A DNA stretch of 64,000 bases, from NCBI GenBank assembly GCA_012274445.1, contig JAAROD010000095.1, positions 1,364,001 through 1,428,000 on the forward strand, written 5' to 3'. The position numbers were made by a program, and so were the translations under genes. The stretch comes from Sclerotiophoma versabilis. Taxonomy: Eukaryota > Ascomycota > Dothideomycetes > Pleosporales > Didymellaceae. Below, piece by piece: positions 15,001-27,411 of this stretch; the stretch's first letter is position 1, and each line of letters starts with the position of its first letter. The notes under the pieces are model-generated. The model was given only the letters and a program-made list of their open reading frames with translations, made no database searches and was not told the DNA's origin.

Positions 15001-16066
15001 GTACTTTAGGTAATATCTAAGTAGTTACTAAAGATAGTAAACATACTAGAGGTATTCTTCTCTACCTTTATTATATACTTATATATTAGGCTACTAAAGA
15101 CCCTGCTTACTTAGTCTAAAGTAAGTGTTTTAAGCTCTAGGATAGTATCTAAGATAATCCTTTAGTATATAGTATAGGCCTATTTAGAGGTAATCTTATA
15201 GCTTAATATATTTAAGAAGTCTTAAATAGTAAGCTTCTCTTTAACCTCTATAAGCTTATAAGCTTTAGCTTTTATATAGAGGTATAACTACTTCTAGTGC
15301 TAGTCTTATAGAGTAGCTTATCTTTACTTAGCAGCGCTAAAGTAAGCTCTATACTTAGCTTATACTTAGTTCTTAGTACTAAGTAAAGTAGAAGTAAGCT
15401 TCTTTCTTAGGGCCTAGATAAGTAATTATAAGGTTATACTATTACCTAAAATAAGCCGTACTATTACTAGTAATATAATTAATAGAGACATAGTAGTATT
15501 AGCCTAGTTCTATAGCTTCTAAACGTGCTTAGCTCTAGCTGCCTACTTACTTAATTTAATCTTATACTTAGTAAGCTTCTAGTTATATACTTTAGTACTT
15601 AATAGAGTTAGAGTGCTATAAAGCATGCATGTATTAATTAGCTATATTAATTAACTTTAGGTTAAGTATACTAAGGGCCTCTTATTAAGTATTAAGCTAC
15701 CTACTAGTTATTTAGAAGCTCTAAAAGAATCTTCTAAGCTATCTAGTAGTAGCTAAGGAGCTTTCTTATATATACTAGAAGTATCTAGAGTATCTAGGTT
15801 AACTAAAATCTATATATTACGCAGCTTAGCGTGCTATATAAGCTGTATATACTAATTAGGCTAGTTAGTTTAAGACTTTAGTTAGAAGGTGCCTATAGAG
15901 ATAGTTAATTAAGCTTATAAGCTATAGTTAACTAGCTTACTTATAGTAGTAATTTATAGTTACTAAGAATTTAGGTTTAATTAAAGTAGTTAAGCTATAT
16001 CTAATAAGCGCTATTTAGCTAAGTATATAGAGAGATTTACTATTCTTAGAAAGCTAGGCTTATAAC

Positions 16067-16335
16067 TATAATTAAGCTTAAAGAACTATACTTAGGTAAT
16101 TAATAGTATTTAATTAGTATCTATCTAAGATTACATAAAAGCTATCTATTATATATATAGGAAATCTATATAGGTTATATAACCTATTTAAAGTAAGCTT
16201 CTGCTTAGTATTAGAGTTGCTTATTACTATTATACTAATATAATAAGCTTCTAGTTAGCTCTAGAGTAGCTTATAGCTAATTCTTTAGGCTAATTAATCT
16301 CTATATAACTAACTAAGTAGCTTAATTATATAATA
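16067..16335 (-). repeat. Copia-B 5' LTR
   Basis: Direct-repeat partner of 8764-9032. On the minus strand it is followed by GTTATAAGCCTAGC, the probable primer-binding site. The same segment follows the LTR in Copia-A (about 6785-6800) and, in part, in Copia-C. Confidence 0.75.
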
Positions 16336-19309
16336 AATTTTTACTTAATTAATTAATAAGACCTATATTTTAGAGATATTAGAGGCCTAATAGCTAACTA
16401 GATATCTAATATATTTCTATAAATTAAATTTATATCTAAATTTATCTTACTCTACTACTTAATTTCTTTTAAGAGGATATACTCTGCAGCTATAGGTATA
16501 TATACTACTTTAGTCTAGTTATAGATTAGCTATTTAGTATCTAATCTAGGCTAGTTTACACTATCTAAAGTACTATCTAAACTAGTTATCTAGTACTTTA
16601 TTAGGTAATCTAAAACTATAGATTATAATAGAACTTATTCTATATAGATATATAGTAGTATATATAATCTTAGGCTATAGTTAAGAAAGAAGATTAGCAC
16701 CTATTCTTATCTTAATAAATTTAGTAATTAGCTCTTTTTCTACTCTTTCTACTAATCTATTTAGTCTATATATATAAGAAGAAGAAGTAAGTATCTTTAT
16801 TCTCTTCTAATCTACTTATTCTTTATAGTATAATTAACCTCTTTATAGTCTAGTAGCTATATTATTATTCTAATAGATTTTAATAATACTTAGTTAATAC
16901 TTTCTTTTAACCTATTTCTTAAATAGTTAAATAACTCTTATAGTCTTATCTATAGTCTTAGACTATAGGTTATAATTAAAGAGCTTTTCTAAGTAGTCTT
17001 CTTTAATAATTATAGTCTATTCTTTATTAAGCCTTTCTATTAGTATATTAAATAGATTCTATAATATTCTATAGAATAGCCTTAGTAATTACTCTTTAGG
17101 CTACCTTAATATAACTTAGGTAGAGTAAGTAGTTATATACTCTTAGTACTTAATTCTCTTTATTCTATTAATATAAATATTCTAAGCAGCTTATACTTAT
17201 AATTATAGTACTTAGAATTCTAGGTAACCTAATTATTAATACTATAGGTTCTTACTATTTAATCTTTCTATAGGTTTAGATAATCTTAACATAAAGTATA
17301 TACTAAAGAAAGAGTAAAAAGTAATCTTATTATATTTAATAAAGGTAAGATTATAAGCAGTATATAGCTTAGGTATAATAATATTATTTTTAATTATTCT
17401 ATACCTAAGAGTATTATATAATCTAAAATACTATATACCTACTTACTTAAGGTAAGCTTTAGATATAATATTTATAAAGAATTCTTTAATAGCTTTAATA
17501 TTCTTAAGTACTAGATGTTTAGTTTTAAGTTTATTTTTTCTATTTATAATTTCTTTAAGAATATAATTTCCTAATTCTAAGATAAGTAGTAATTAAGTAC
17601 TTATATTAATAGTTTTACTTAGATTAGATTATTTAAAAGTCTCTAGTATTAGAAGTAATTAATTATTTACTAAGTAGACTACTTTTCTACTATTAAGAAT
17701 AGTGCTTATTAATAAAAAATATTTATAATCTATTATAGAATAGACTCTACCTAATTTAGGTTAAAATTAGAATAGATTAATAACTACTACTAAAATAAAG
17801 CTAGAATATTTAGCTAAAGATAATATATTCTCTAATAATCTAGTCTTCTATCTAGCTTCTTTAATTTATTTCTTAAGCTTACTTTATTCTAAGTTATTAA
17901 GTCTCTTCTTAATCTAAGATTTTTTAAAGTTTAATAGAGATATCTTTAGTAATCTAGAAGAGAAAAATCTAGTAATTATAGTTTAAAGTCTATAGTAATT
18001 AATAGGATTCTAAGTATAGAGTTCTTTAGGTTTATATAGATAGCTTTTTTAGTTTAATTCTATTTTTCTCTTAGTTTTATTCTAATTAGAGCTTCTTTCT
18101 AGAGTTATAAAAGCTGTAGTTTCTTTACCTCTAGCTAAGCTAATAGCTTATTCTTAAAGTATTAATATAAAGACCTTAAATAGATTATTTATATTTATTA
18201 ATTAATAACTAAAAGCTATATCTATAATTATCTACTACCTTATTAAGTAAAACTATTCTAGAGTAAGCTTAGAAGTAATTATATTAAGAAAGTTAGTAAA
18301 AGTAAGTTATTCTTTAATCTTAGTAATCTTAAAAACCTAAGCTTTTCTATAGAGAACTTACTACTTATTAAACTACTTATCTAGTAAGATCTAGCCTAAT
18401 TAGGCTTTTTTAAGGTAAGTATAGTATTACTACCTAACTAGATATATAGTATTACTATTAGTTAGTACTAGATTATTTTTTAGAATTTAGATTAGAGCCT
18501 ATAGAGTTAATTCTTAGAAATTAAGCATCTTTATTTATACTAAAGCTATAAGATTAGCTAATACTATTTTATTAATTTAATCTTAAATATTACTAAGCTT
18601 TATAGCTAATCTTATCTACTTTAAGGTTATAACTTTATATTTTTAAACTTCTTTAGAGTAATTTCTAATTACTAGTTTATATACCTCTATTTTAAAGATA
18701 TACTATTCTTAATTAGTAGTAATACTTAGCTTATCTTTATTACTATTTTCTAAGAGGTTCCTAGAGACTAGCTTTAGGAGAAGAGTTAGATACTCTAGCT
18801 CTTATTTATTAATTACTATAACTGTTTTACTATCTAGATTAATCTAATTCTATACTACCTTATCTCTTATATAGAGTTTAAGCTAAGTAAACTAGTAGAG
18901 CTAATCTAATTAGCTTTTAAGTAGAACCTAGCTAGTTAAGAGTTAGAAATTAGATTCTATTATCTAACTATTAAGAAGAGTTATATTTAAAAATATATAA
19001 TTAATTCTATTTAGCTTTTAAGCTATATAGAGTATATAGAGAAATCTACTATAGAGTTTTTATATTACTAGGCTTATAATAATTAAAGCTAAGATAACTA
19101 GATAAGATTAATCTAGGTATAAAAGAGTTAATTAAGTTTTTTATTTTATTTCTATAGTAAAAGAGTGTAACTATATATATATATTTAATTTCTAGACTAA
19201 TTCTAGATTAGAGTAGAGCTAATTAATTATTCTTATCTATTAATCTTATCTCTTTAATCTGCTTATATTACTACTAATAAATATATAATTATTAACCTTT
19301 ACTATAATA
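16336..19309 (-). mobile_element. Copia-C: reversed Copia fragment of a second family, RIP'd
   Basis: On the minus strand, integrase is recognisable at about 16,830-16,580: the blocks around NGLVERVEKELITK and IRIGANL match the Copia pattern of NG..ER.....L..KAR..R...NLP. A GCR.YPL-like block follows near 16,500. The body ends at Copia-B. The minus-strand 5' end is an LTR of about 230 bp (about 19,079-19,309) followed by a TTATAAGCCTAG primer site like that of Copia-B. Reverse transcriptase is absent, cut off by the Copia-B junction. Confidence 0.65.
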
Positions 19310-20478
19310 AACTATAATATTTATTAGTAAAGTACCTTTCTAAGGGATAGAAAATATAGTTACCTATAAATATTACTAGTACCTAGCTATATATAGTAAG
19401 ACCTTATAGTTAATTTTATTACTAGTCTTTTACTTTTCTTAGGTTATATAAACCTTATAGCTATAACAGACTAACTACGTAAGAGTATAATTCTAATTCT
19501 CTTAGAGAAAATTAAAGTAGATAATATTACTTAGGTATTTATATAAGAAGTTTACTAACTATATAAACTTCTATAGTCTATTACCTTAGATAAAAGTACT
19601 TAGTTTATTAGTAAACTCTAAAGAAGAGTATATAAACTTCTAGGTGTATAATAGAACCTTTCTACTATATTCTACTTATAAATAGATAAACTTACTAAGA
19701 GAGCTAATAGTAATATTAAAGTAGTAGTACGTATATATATAAACCAAGTATAAGATAACTAGGCTATACTTACTCTAATACTAGAACTAATACTTAATAC
19801 CTATATAAGCTTAATAACTAGAGTCTTACTTCTCTTATTTTAATATAGGTTTAAGAACACACTATTCTCTTTAGACCTACTAGATAACCTAGCTAAAAGT
19901 AACCTAATAAATTATATAGTTAATCTAAAGAAGTAGGCTAAAATAATTATGTAAACCTTATACTTAGTAGTAAACTAAGTAATTTTAGTAATAATATACT
20001 ATTAATAATAATAGAAAGCTTAAGCTAACTATATAAGATAACTAGTACCTAAATACTAAGTTAGAAACTAGGTCTAGCTAAACCTAAAAAATATTTAGAC
20101 TAATAAACCTAGTAAAAAGCTAGATTAGAAAAATAATAAGTTCTAAGTAGCCTATATATAAGACCTCTACTAGGTTAAACTTAATATTCTATAGTAGACT
20201 AAGTTCTACTATATTAATTTACTATACTCTACTATAACTAATCTACTACTCTTATAATATAATAATTAAGTACTAGAAGTAGTTATTATATAAAATAAAG
20301 ACTAAGAAGAATACTTAAAATACTTTATTAAAGGTATTATTAATAAATATAAATAGAATAATTAAATATAATATTAAGTTAAGTAAGTAGGCTATAAAGC
20401 TCTAACTTAAAAGCTAAAAGCTAATATTATTAATACTAAAGCCTATTAAAGTTATAAAGCTTATATAAGAGATATATA
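19310..20478 (+). mobile_element. Gypsy-D: integrase plus chromodomain of a chromovirus, RIP'd
   Basis: Forward translation with stops ignored shows an integrase core and C-terminal half: the ERANSNIK-type block after a DGQTE-like site sits near 19,690-19,740. A chromodomain follows at about 20,290-20,450, with the pattern Y.VKWVGY....WE retained in RIP'd form. Chromodomains on Gypsy integrases guide insertion to heterochromatin. Gag to RT are missing on the left, where Copia-C abuts. The right end is interrupted by the Gypsy-2 insertion. Confidence 0.7.
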
Positions 20479-20483
20479 GCTAC
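20479..20483 (+). repeat. Target-site duplication GCTAC, left
   Basis: The five bases GCTAC lie directly before the 5' LTR and recur directly after the 3' LTR at 27407-27411, as expected for Gypsy integration. Confidence 0.85.
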
Positions 20484-20972
20484 TATTATAATTCTATATA
20501 AATAAAGTAGTATAGTAATTAAGTAGCTAACTACAGCTCTTACCTATAAGCTAGAAGCAGAGCTAGAAAGAATTTTTCTTTATATAGTTACGTAATATAC
20601 TTATTAGTAAGTATAATATATATAACTTACTTATTAATAAGTATTATATATTACTACTTATTAGTAAGTAATACTATATATTTTATTAGACTAACTCTAG
20701 TTACTTATTAATAAGTATTATCTCTTAGTAAGTATATAGTTAGTAGGAATATAACTCTTATAGTTTATATTTAACCTTATTAATTAAGTTTATCTTTAGA
20801 ATCTTAACCTAACTCTTAAGCTAGATAGTCTACTCTATACTACTTATTATTAAACTCTATTATTATAGTGTTTTACTAGGCAATAACCTAACCTAATCTA
20901 CTACTTACTATTTATACCTAAGAACTAATAGAACTAGTGCTTATAGTCTTTAACTAAAGTATAACTTTAATA
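20484..20972 (+). repeat. Gypsy-2 5' LTR
   Basis: 489 bp, paired with 26918-27406. It starts TATTATAATTC (TG in less mutated copies) and ends TTAATA (TTAACA in the partner). It contains inverted TTACTTATTAGTAAG-type motifs at about 20,600-20,720. Confidence 0.88.
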
Positions 20973-20989
20973 TTTTAAACACCTCTAAT

Positions 20990-23900
20990 ATAAGTACCAT
21001 GTTAGAAGATTATACTACTTCTAGCAACTCTACTAACATGTGCAGTTTAGCTGGCCTTAAGGTTGCTAAACCTAACCTCTATAATAGAAACCGTTCTAAG
21101 CTTAAGAATTAGCTTCTTTAGTTTAATCTATTCTTTACCTTTTAAGGCGCATCTATTAAGAAAGAAAATAAGGTTAAGCTAGCTGCATTGTATATGCGCA
21201 GTAAGGCCTTTAAATAGATCTAACTCTTTATTTAGAATAAGATAAGTAAGACTACCTCTTTTAAGAATAATATATAGCTTAATAACTTTATAGAATTTAA
21301 AACTAAGATCTAACAGATCTTTAGAGTAATTAATAAACCTATTATAGCTAGGCATAATATTTAGACTATTTAGTAAACTATATTAGTTATAGACTACACT
21401 GCTAATTTCTAAGCTATTACTTATAATACTAACTAGAATAACACTGTATTAATAACTATATTTAGGTAGGGTCTAAAGCTTAAAGTTAAGGAAGAACTTA
21501 TGCGTACTAGCGCAGTAATTAGAAGCCTTAAAGACTTAGAGAATAAAGCTATTAATATTAACACTTATCTTTATAAGCTTTACTTAGAGTTAGAAAAGAA
21601 TCTATAAGTATAAGTTATAGGTAATATAAATAACTACTTATAAGTATAAAACTAGTAGTATAATAATAACCTGCATTGAGAAAACTAAGAAGAACATAAC
21701 TACTATTAGTCTAATACTAGTTAACATATCTATAATAATATATAGAGTAGATACTTTAGACTAGAAGCTATAGACCTCTTAAACCTTAATAAGAGACTGC
21801 TACTAGAATAATAGAATAAGAAAAAGAGTAGTTATATTAAGAATAAGTCTAGTATAACTTATTATAGCTATAGTAAGCAGGGCTACTACGCTAAGAATTA
21901 TTAATTAAAGAATAAGGTAGTTTAATAACTAAATATACTTACCTGCAGAGATATAGATACTAGTAATAAATAGAAGATTCTTACTAATAATATAGAACGT
22001 CTTATAGAAGACTCTAAGACTAGATCTAATAATAGTTATATTATACTATTTAATAAGAATATATAAAGTGTTTAAAGCTAAGTACCTATACTATACTAGA
22101 TATTAAATAAGTAGTAGAAGTATCTACAGGACCTAATAGAATAACTATTAGAATAGATAAAATAAGTATATAAATAAGAACTAAAAGTGTACAGGCACAA
22201 GCAGCCTATAATATCCTAATAACTACGTAATACTACTAGATAAAAAGTAGATAGAGGTATCACCTATACCTCTAATACTAAAGAAAGTTAGTATAATATA
22301 GATATGCGCGAATTTAAGAAGCGTACTAAAGCAGAATTAGTATGTTAAGAATTCTAAGATAATAATAATACCTTTTAAGTAAACTATAAATAGCTTACTA
22401 AAAGTATTAATAAGAAACTATAATAAATAGCACTCTAGACTTACACAGGTTAATAATAGGTTAATAACCTTAATAAGTCTTAATAAGATTAGTAGAAATA
22501 TAAGTTTAATAAGCTTAGTGCTAGTAACTGCGCTATATAATAGGAACTTAAATAATAAAGAAAAAATAACTCAAGCAGAAATAAGCCTAACTTTAATACA
22601 AAACTAGTATTATGTCTAAACCTATAACTAAACTATGCCTTAGACTACTAGAATCTAAATTATAGAAAACTATTATAGACAGTATGTATATATAATGCCT
22701 ATTATATATATAAATTAGTAAAGCTAGAAAGAGAATATTTTTCAACTCCTAGTACTATATAGAGAAAACACTAGTATAATTATAAGAGTAATATATATAA
22801 GATATACTTCTAGGATAAGTATTCTAGGCTATACTTTCTAGGCATAGATAACTATAAGAAAATTATATATATATAATTAGTTATTAATAGCTTCTGCTAT
22901 TATTTATATTAGTAGTATTATCTTAACCTAAACTATAAGCTGTATAAAGGTAGTAAGATTATCTATAGATTTAGTAATAAGGAGACTTTTTTAGGTAAGC
23001 ACTAAAAGAGTGCTCTGCTAAGTAATCTCTTAATACTATTAGAGATAGCTTACTTATTAGACTACCTATTAAGTTAAATAGAGTAGTATTATTAGCACTC
23101 TTAGACTTAGGAGCACAGGTAAACTATATATTCTAGATAGTAATATACTAAGCAGGTCTTATACTATACATAAAGGAACACGCCTACTTACTCTAAGTAG
23201 CTAATAGAGAATTAATACTAGAAGAGCTATATAATATATATAAAGTAATAGTAGCCTTTCTAGAGATATAGAGGCACTATAAGAAATTAACTCTAGATAT
23301 CTTTATAAGAGCTACGTATAATATTATACTAGAACTTTTCTAGTTATAAAAGTATAATTTAGAGATAGACTAGATATAGAAAAGACTTTTATTAAGATAA
23401 TATAAATATAGTACTAATACATTAAAGCCTACGCAGCACACGCTATAACTAGTAGATAAGAAGAAGATTAGTAATATCTCTTTAATATATAAGACGTGCT
23501 AAGATAGAGTAGTTAACTATATAGATAAAGAAAGCCCCTCTATAATAGTTAAGGAGAATAAGAGTATACCTTCTAGTATACTAGATATGTATAGATAGTA
23601 TACTTAGATATTTAAAGAAGAGTTATCTATAAAAGCGCTACCTAAGTATTAACCTTAGAATTATAAGATTAAACTTAAAGAAGAGAAAGAACTACTCTTT
23701 AGGCCTATATACTAATTATCTAAGAAAGAGCTTAAGATACTATATAAGTATATTAAAGAGAACCTTATAAAGAAATGTATTAGAAAATCTAAATCTCTAG
23801 TAGAATTCTCTATTCTATTTATACTAAAAAAAGATAGTAAGTTAAGACTTTATATTAACTACTAGAAGTTAAATAATATTACTATTAAGAATTATTACCT

Positions 23901-26340
23901 ACTACCTAATATATCTAAGTTATAGAACTAGCTATTAGAAGTAAAGTTCTTTACTACACTTAACTTATACAGAGTATATAACCTTATACGCATAAAGAAA
24001 GGTAAAGAATAAAAAATAGTATTTAGAACCTATTATAGTTATTATAAGTATATAGTTATACTATTTAGGCTAACTAATATACTAGCAGTATATTAGGTAT
24101 TAATTAATAACGTGCTGTAAGCACACCTAGATATTATAGTAGTAGTATACTTTAATAACATCCTAGTATATAGTAAGACACTAGAAGATTATAGAGTTTA
24201 TATATAATAAGTATTAAATTACTTAGTAATAGTAGACCTTAGGCTAAAGCTAGAAAAGTATAAATAGTATAAGAAAGAAGTAGAGTTTCTTAGCTATATT
24301 ATAGAAAGATATAGAGTTAAGATAAGTAAAAAGAAAATCTAGGTTATAAAGAATTAGCTAATACCTACTATAGTTAAGAGAATCTAAGAATTTCTTAGGT
24401 TTATTAACTTTAATTAATAATTTATTAAAGATTACTCTATAAAGGCCTTACTACTTATAAGACTTATATAGAAGAATATACTCTTTAAGTAGAAATAAGT
24501 ATAGAAGGATGCTTTCTAATTGCTTAAGTAAGTATGCATAGAGCCCTCTATACTAATTATATTAAGAAGTAGTAAACCTATATACTTTAAAATAGATACC
24601 TTAGATTTAGTATTAGAAGTATGCATTACTTAAGAACAAGACAGTTAATAGCACCTAGTTACCTACTACTTAAGAAAATTTATAGCACTAGAAGAATATT
24701 ATAATATATATAATAAGAAGCTTATAGCTATTATTAATATATTATAATATTAGAAAGTATATATAGAAAGTTACTTAGAACTTACTATCTATATAGATTA
24801 TAAGAACTTAGTATATTTTACTACTACTAAGGTTCTAAACTAATAATAAGTACGCTAGTTAGAAATACTTAGTTAGTATAAGTTTAAGATTCTGTATATG
24901 CTAGAGAAAGAAAACAGCAGAGTAGATATGCTTAGCTAATACTATAATCTTACAGGTAAAAAGATAATTAATAAGTTTACTATTCTTAGAGTTAATAAGA
25001 ATAGGTTATTAGGACTAATACAGCAGCTTAACCTAGTAATATAAGTTTAGTAAGAATAACACATCCTAGAGTAGGTACTAGAGGAACTTTAGGAGGTAGT
25101 TATTTTATAATATTATAATAATATACTATATAAACACTCTAGTATTACCTATACTATAGAACTTATTAAGTAATACTATAAGTTTACTAATATAAAGAAT
25201 AAGGTTACTAAGTTTATTAGAAACTATATATAGTGCTAATAGAATAAGTATAGTATATATGCTAAGTATAGAAAAGTATAAGTAATAAAGCTACTAATAG
25301 TACTATAGATAAATATTATAATAGATTTTATTACGCAGCTACTACCCTCTAAGAACCCTATTATAGAATATACCTATAACTTAATATTTATTATAGTAGA
25401 CTAATTTACTAAGTATACTAAAATAATACTATTTAGACATAGCTATACTATGCAGCAGCTAGCTATAGTATTTATTAATTAGATTATTTATAACTATAGA
25501 ATACCTAAATTAATTATTAGTAATAGAGATAAGCTTTTTATATTAAACTATTAGACTATAATACTTACTATATTAGGTACTAAGAAGAAGCTATTTACAG
25601 CCTACTATCTATAAACAGATAGATAGACAGAAAGAATAAATAAGACTATAGAAATATACCTTTAAATCTATAGTAACTAGGAATAAAACAACTAGGTCTT
25701 ACTATTACCTATAGTATAAATTATATATAATAATAAGTTATTAGAAGTAATAGGTATAACACTATTCTTTATAAACTATAGGAAACACCTAAATCTCTTT
25801 ACTTATTTTCTTAATTATTCTATTTAGATAGAATTAGTAAAAGCTTTAGCAGTTAGACTAAAGAAAGTATACTAGAAATTACTTAAAAATATTATATAAG
25901 CTTAGAAACAAGCTATTTTATATATTAACTAGAAATAAAAAACAGTACCTTAGCTAAAAAAGAGAAATAAAGTCTATCTTCTTATAAAAAGTCTTAGTAT
26001 ATAAAGAGTAATAAAAAAACTAAATAAGTTTAAAGTTAGACTATTTCTTATTTCTAAGCAAATTAGCCTAGTTAACTATTAACTTAAGCTACCTAAGAAT
26101 ATAAAAATTTATTTAGTGTTCTATATCTTACTATTAGAACCTACTAACCTAAGCATGCTAATCTAGAAAGACTTCTACTACTAAGCTAATAGTAATAATA
26201 AATAGGAAGTTAAAAAAATAATAATATATTAGAGAACTAAGAAGAGTATTTAATATCTAGTTAAGTAGTTAGGTTACCTAGAATTAGAAAATATATAGAA
26301 ACCTCTAATATACCTTATAAACTACTACTAATTAGTATAG
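20990..26340 (+). pseudogene. Gypsy-2 gag-pol polyprotein, destroyed by RIP
   Basis: Dense TAA/TAG stops arise where CAA, CAG or TGG codons would be. The gag knuckle near 21,862 has tyrosines at all cysteine positions. The RT active site at about 24,150 reads YFNNILVYS, with both catalytic aspartates turned to Asn. In integrase the first Asp survives (IIVD, about 25,402), while the second site reads SNRDKLF (about 25,520; SDRD expected). The chromodomain keeps YLVK and GYLELEN-like residues. Domain limits are approximate. Confidence 0.85.
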
Positions 26341-26917
26341 AGGTATTATAGTTTATAATAGACTTCTTAATAAGCCTAAGAGTAGTCTAGGTTATAGGTA
26401 AAGTATATATACCTATTAATACTACTAGATAATCTATATCCTTAGTAAGATCTAGTTCTTCTAACTTAGCTATTTTATTTGCTATATACAGCGCCTTTTA
26501 CTACGTATAATTCTTAGCTTATTTTAGAATCTTCTTATTTTATAACAACTGCGTAATAATAGTTACTAATAAGGTTTTATCTTCTTCTACCTTTTTTTTA
26601 TACTCTTTATAAGTATAATCTAGTAACTTCTATAATATATTAATATAAGGCTTTATAGCCTTTATATACTTAGTATACTTTAAATACTTTATAGTATTTA
26701 GTATAATATAGTATATATAGCCTTTAAAGAAATAATAGTTATAAAAAACTTTAGTAGAAGTGTTAGCTTAATAAATTTCTAGACTAAGTTAAAGGTTATA
26801 GGTGTAAGAAGATATCTTAATATACTAGTTACTAGATATAGAGATAAGCTTAGTTTTATATAAGCCTAGATTCTAGTTATATAGTTTAAAAATAAACCTA
26901 AAGAAGAAGAAGGATAG

Positions 26918-27406
26918 TATTATAATTCTATGCAGATAAAGCAGCACAGTAATTAAGTAGCTAACTATAGCTCTTACCTATAAGCTAAGAGTAGAGCTAA
27001 AAAGAATCTCTCTTTATATAGTTACGTAATATACTTATTAGTAAGTATAATATATATAACTTACTTATTAATAAGTATTATATATTACTACTTATTAGTA
27101 AGTAATACTATATATTTTATTAGACTAACTCTAGTTACTTATTAATAAGTATTATCTCCTAGTAAGTATATAGTTAGTAGGAATATAACTCTTATAGTTT
27201 ATATTTAACCTTATTAATTAAGTTTATCTTTAGAATCTTAACCTAACTCTTAAGCTAGATAGTCTACTCTATACTACTTATTATTAAACTCTATTATTAT
27301 AGTGTTTTACTAGGTAATAACCTAACCTAATCTACTACTTACTATTTATACCTAAGAACTAACAGAACTAGTGCTTATAGTCTTTAACTAAAGTATAACT
27401 TTAACA
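26918..27406 (+). repeat. Gypsy-2 3' LTR
   Basis: 489 bp, same length as the 5' LTR. The differences seen are almost all C/T or G/A. It keeps the terminal CA and is followed at once by GCTAC. Confidence 0.88.
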
Positions 27407-27411
27407 GCTAC
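27407..27411 (+). repeat. Target-site duplication GCTAC, right
   Basis: Exact match to 20479-20483. Confidence 0.85.

Larger units (their letters stand above)
8764..16335 (-). mobile_element. Copia-B: reversed Ty1/Copia element with both LTRs, RIP'd
   Basis: Two direct repeats of equal length (269 bp) bound a 7.6-kb body. On the minus strand the protease motif lies at about 14,565-14,510 and integrase with the YGCRAYPL-like block at about 13,800-13,100. The reverse transcriptase lies at about 12,050-11,650; its active site reads FYINNI where FYVDDI is expected. RNase H would lie near 11,250-10,900 (position only). The frames are broken by many RIP stops. Flanking sequence shows no convincing 5-bp target duplication, so a later rearrangement is possible. 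Confidence 0.8.
20484..27406 (+). mobile_element. Gypsy-2: complete chromovirus LTR retrotransposon (6.9 kb), RIP'd
   Basis: The element is bounded by two 489-bp LTRs and a GCTAC target duplication. Order on the plus strand: 5' LTR, gag with a former CCHC knuckle (about 21,855-21,905), protease (LLDLGAQVNYIF, about 23,095-23,130), reverse transcriptase (about 23,690-24,220), RNase H, integrase (about 25,325-26,000), chromodomain (about 26,200-26,320), 3' LTR. The order PR-RT-RH-IN-chromodomain identifies a chromovirus of Ty3/Gypsy type. All frames carry stops, so it cannot move on its own. It lies inside or just after Gypsy-D. Confidence 0.9.

Noticed and set aside
20600..20720. Regular short palindromes (TTACTTATTAGTAAG type), looked at as a possible CRISPR-like array or replication origin
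   Set aside because: They recur at the same place in every LTR of the Gypsy family (also about 2,100-2,215 and 27,020-27,140) and are part of the LTR.
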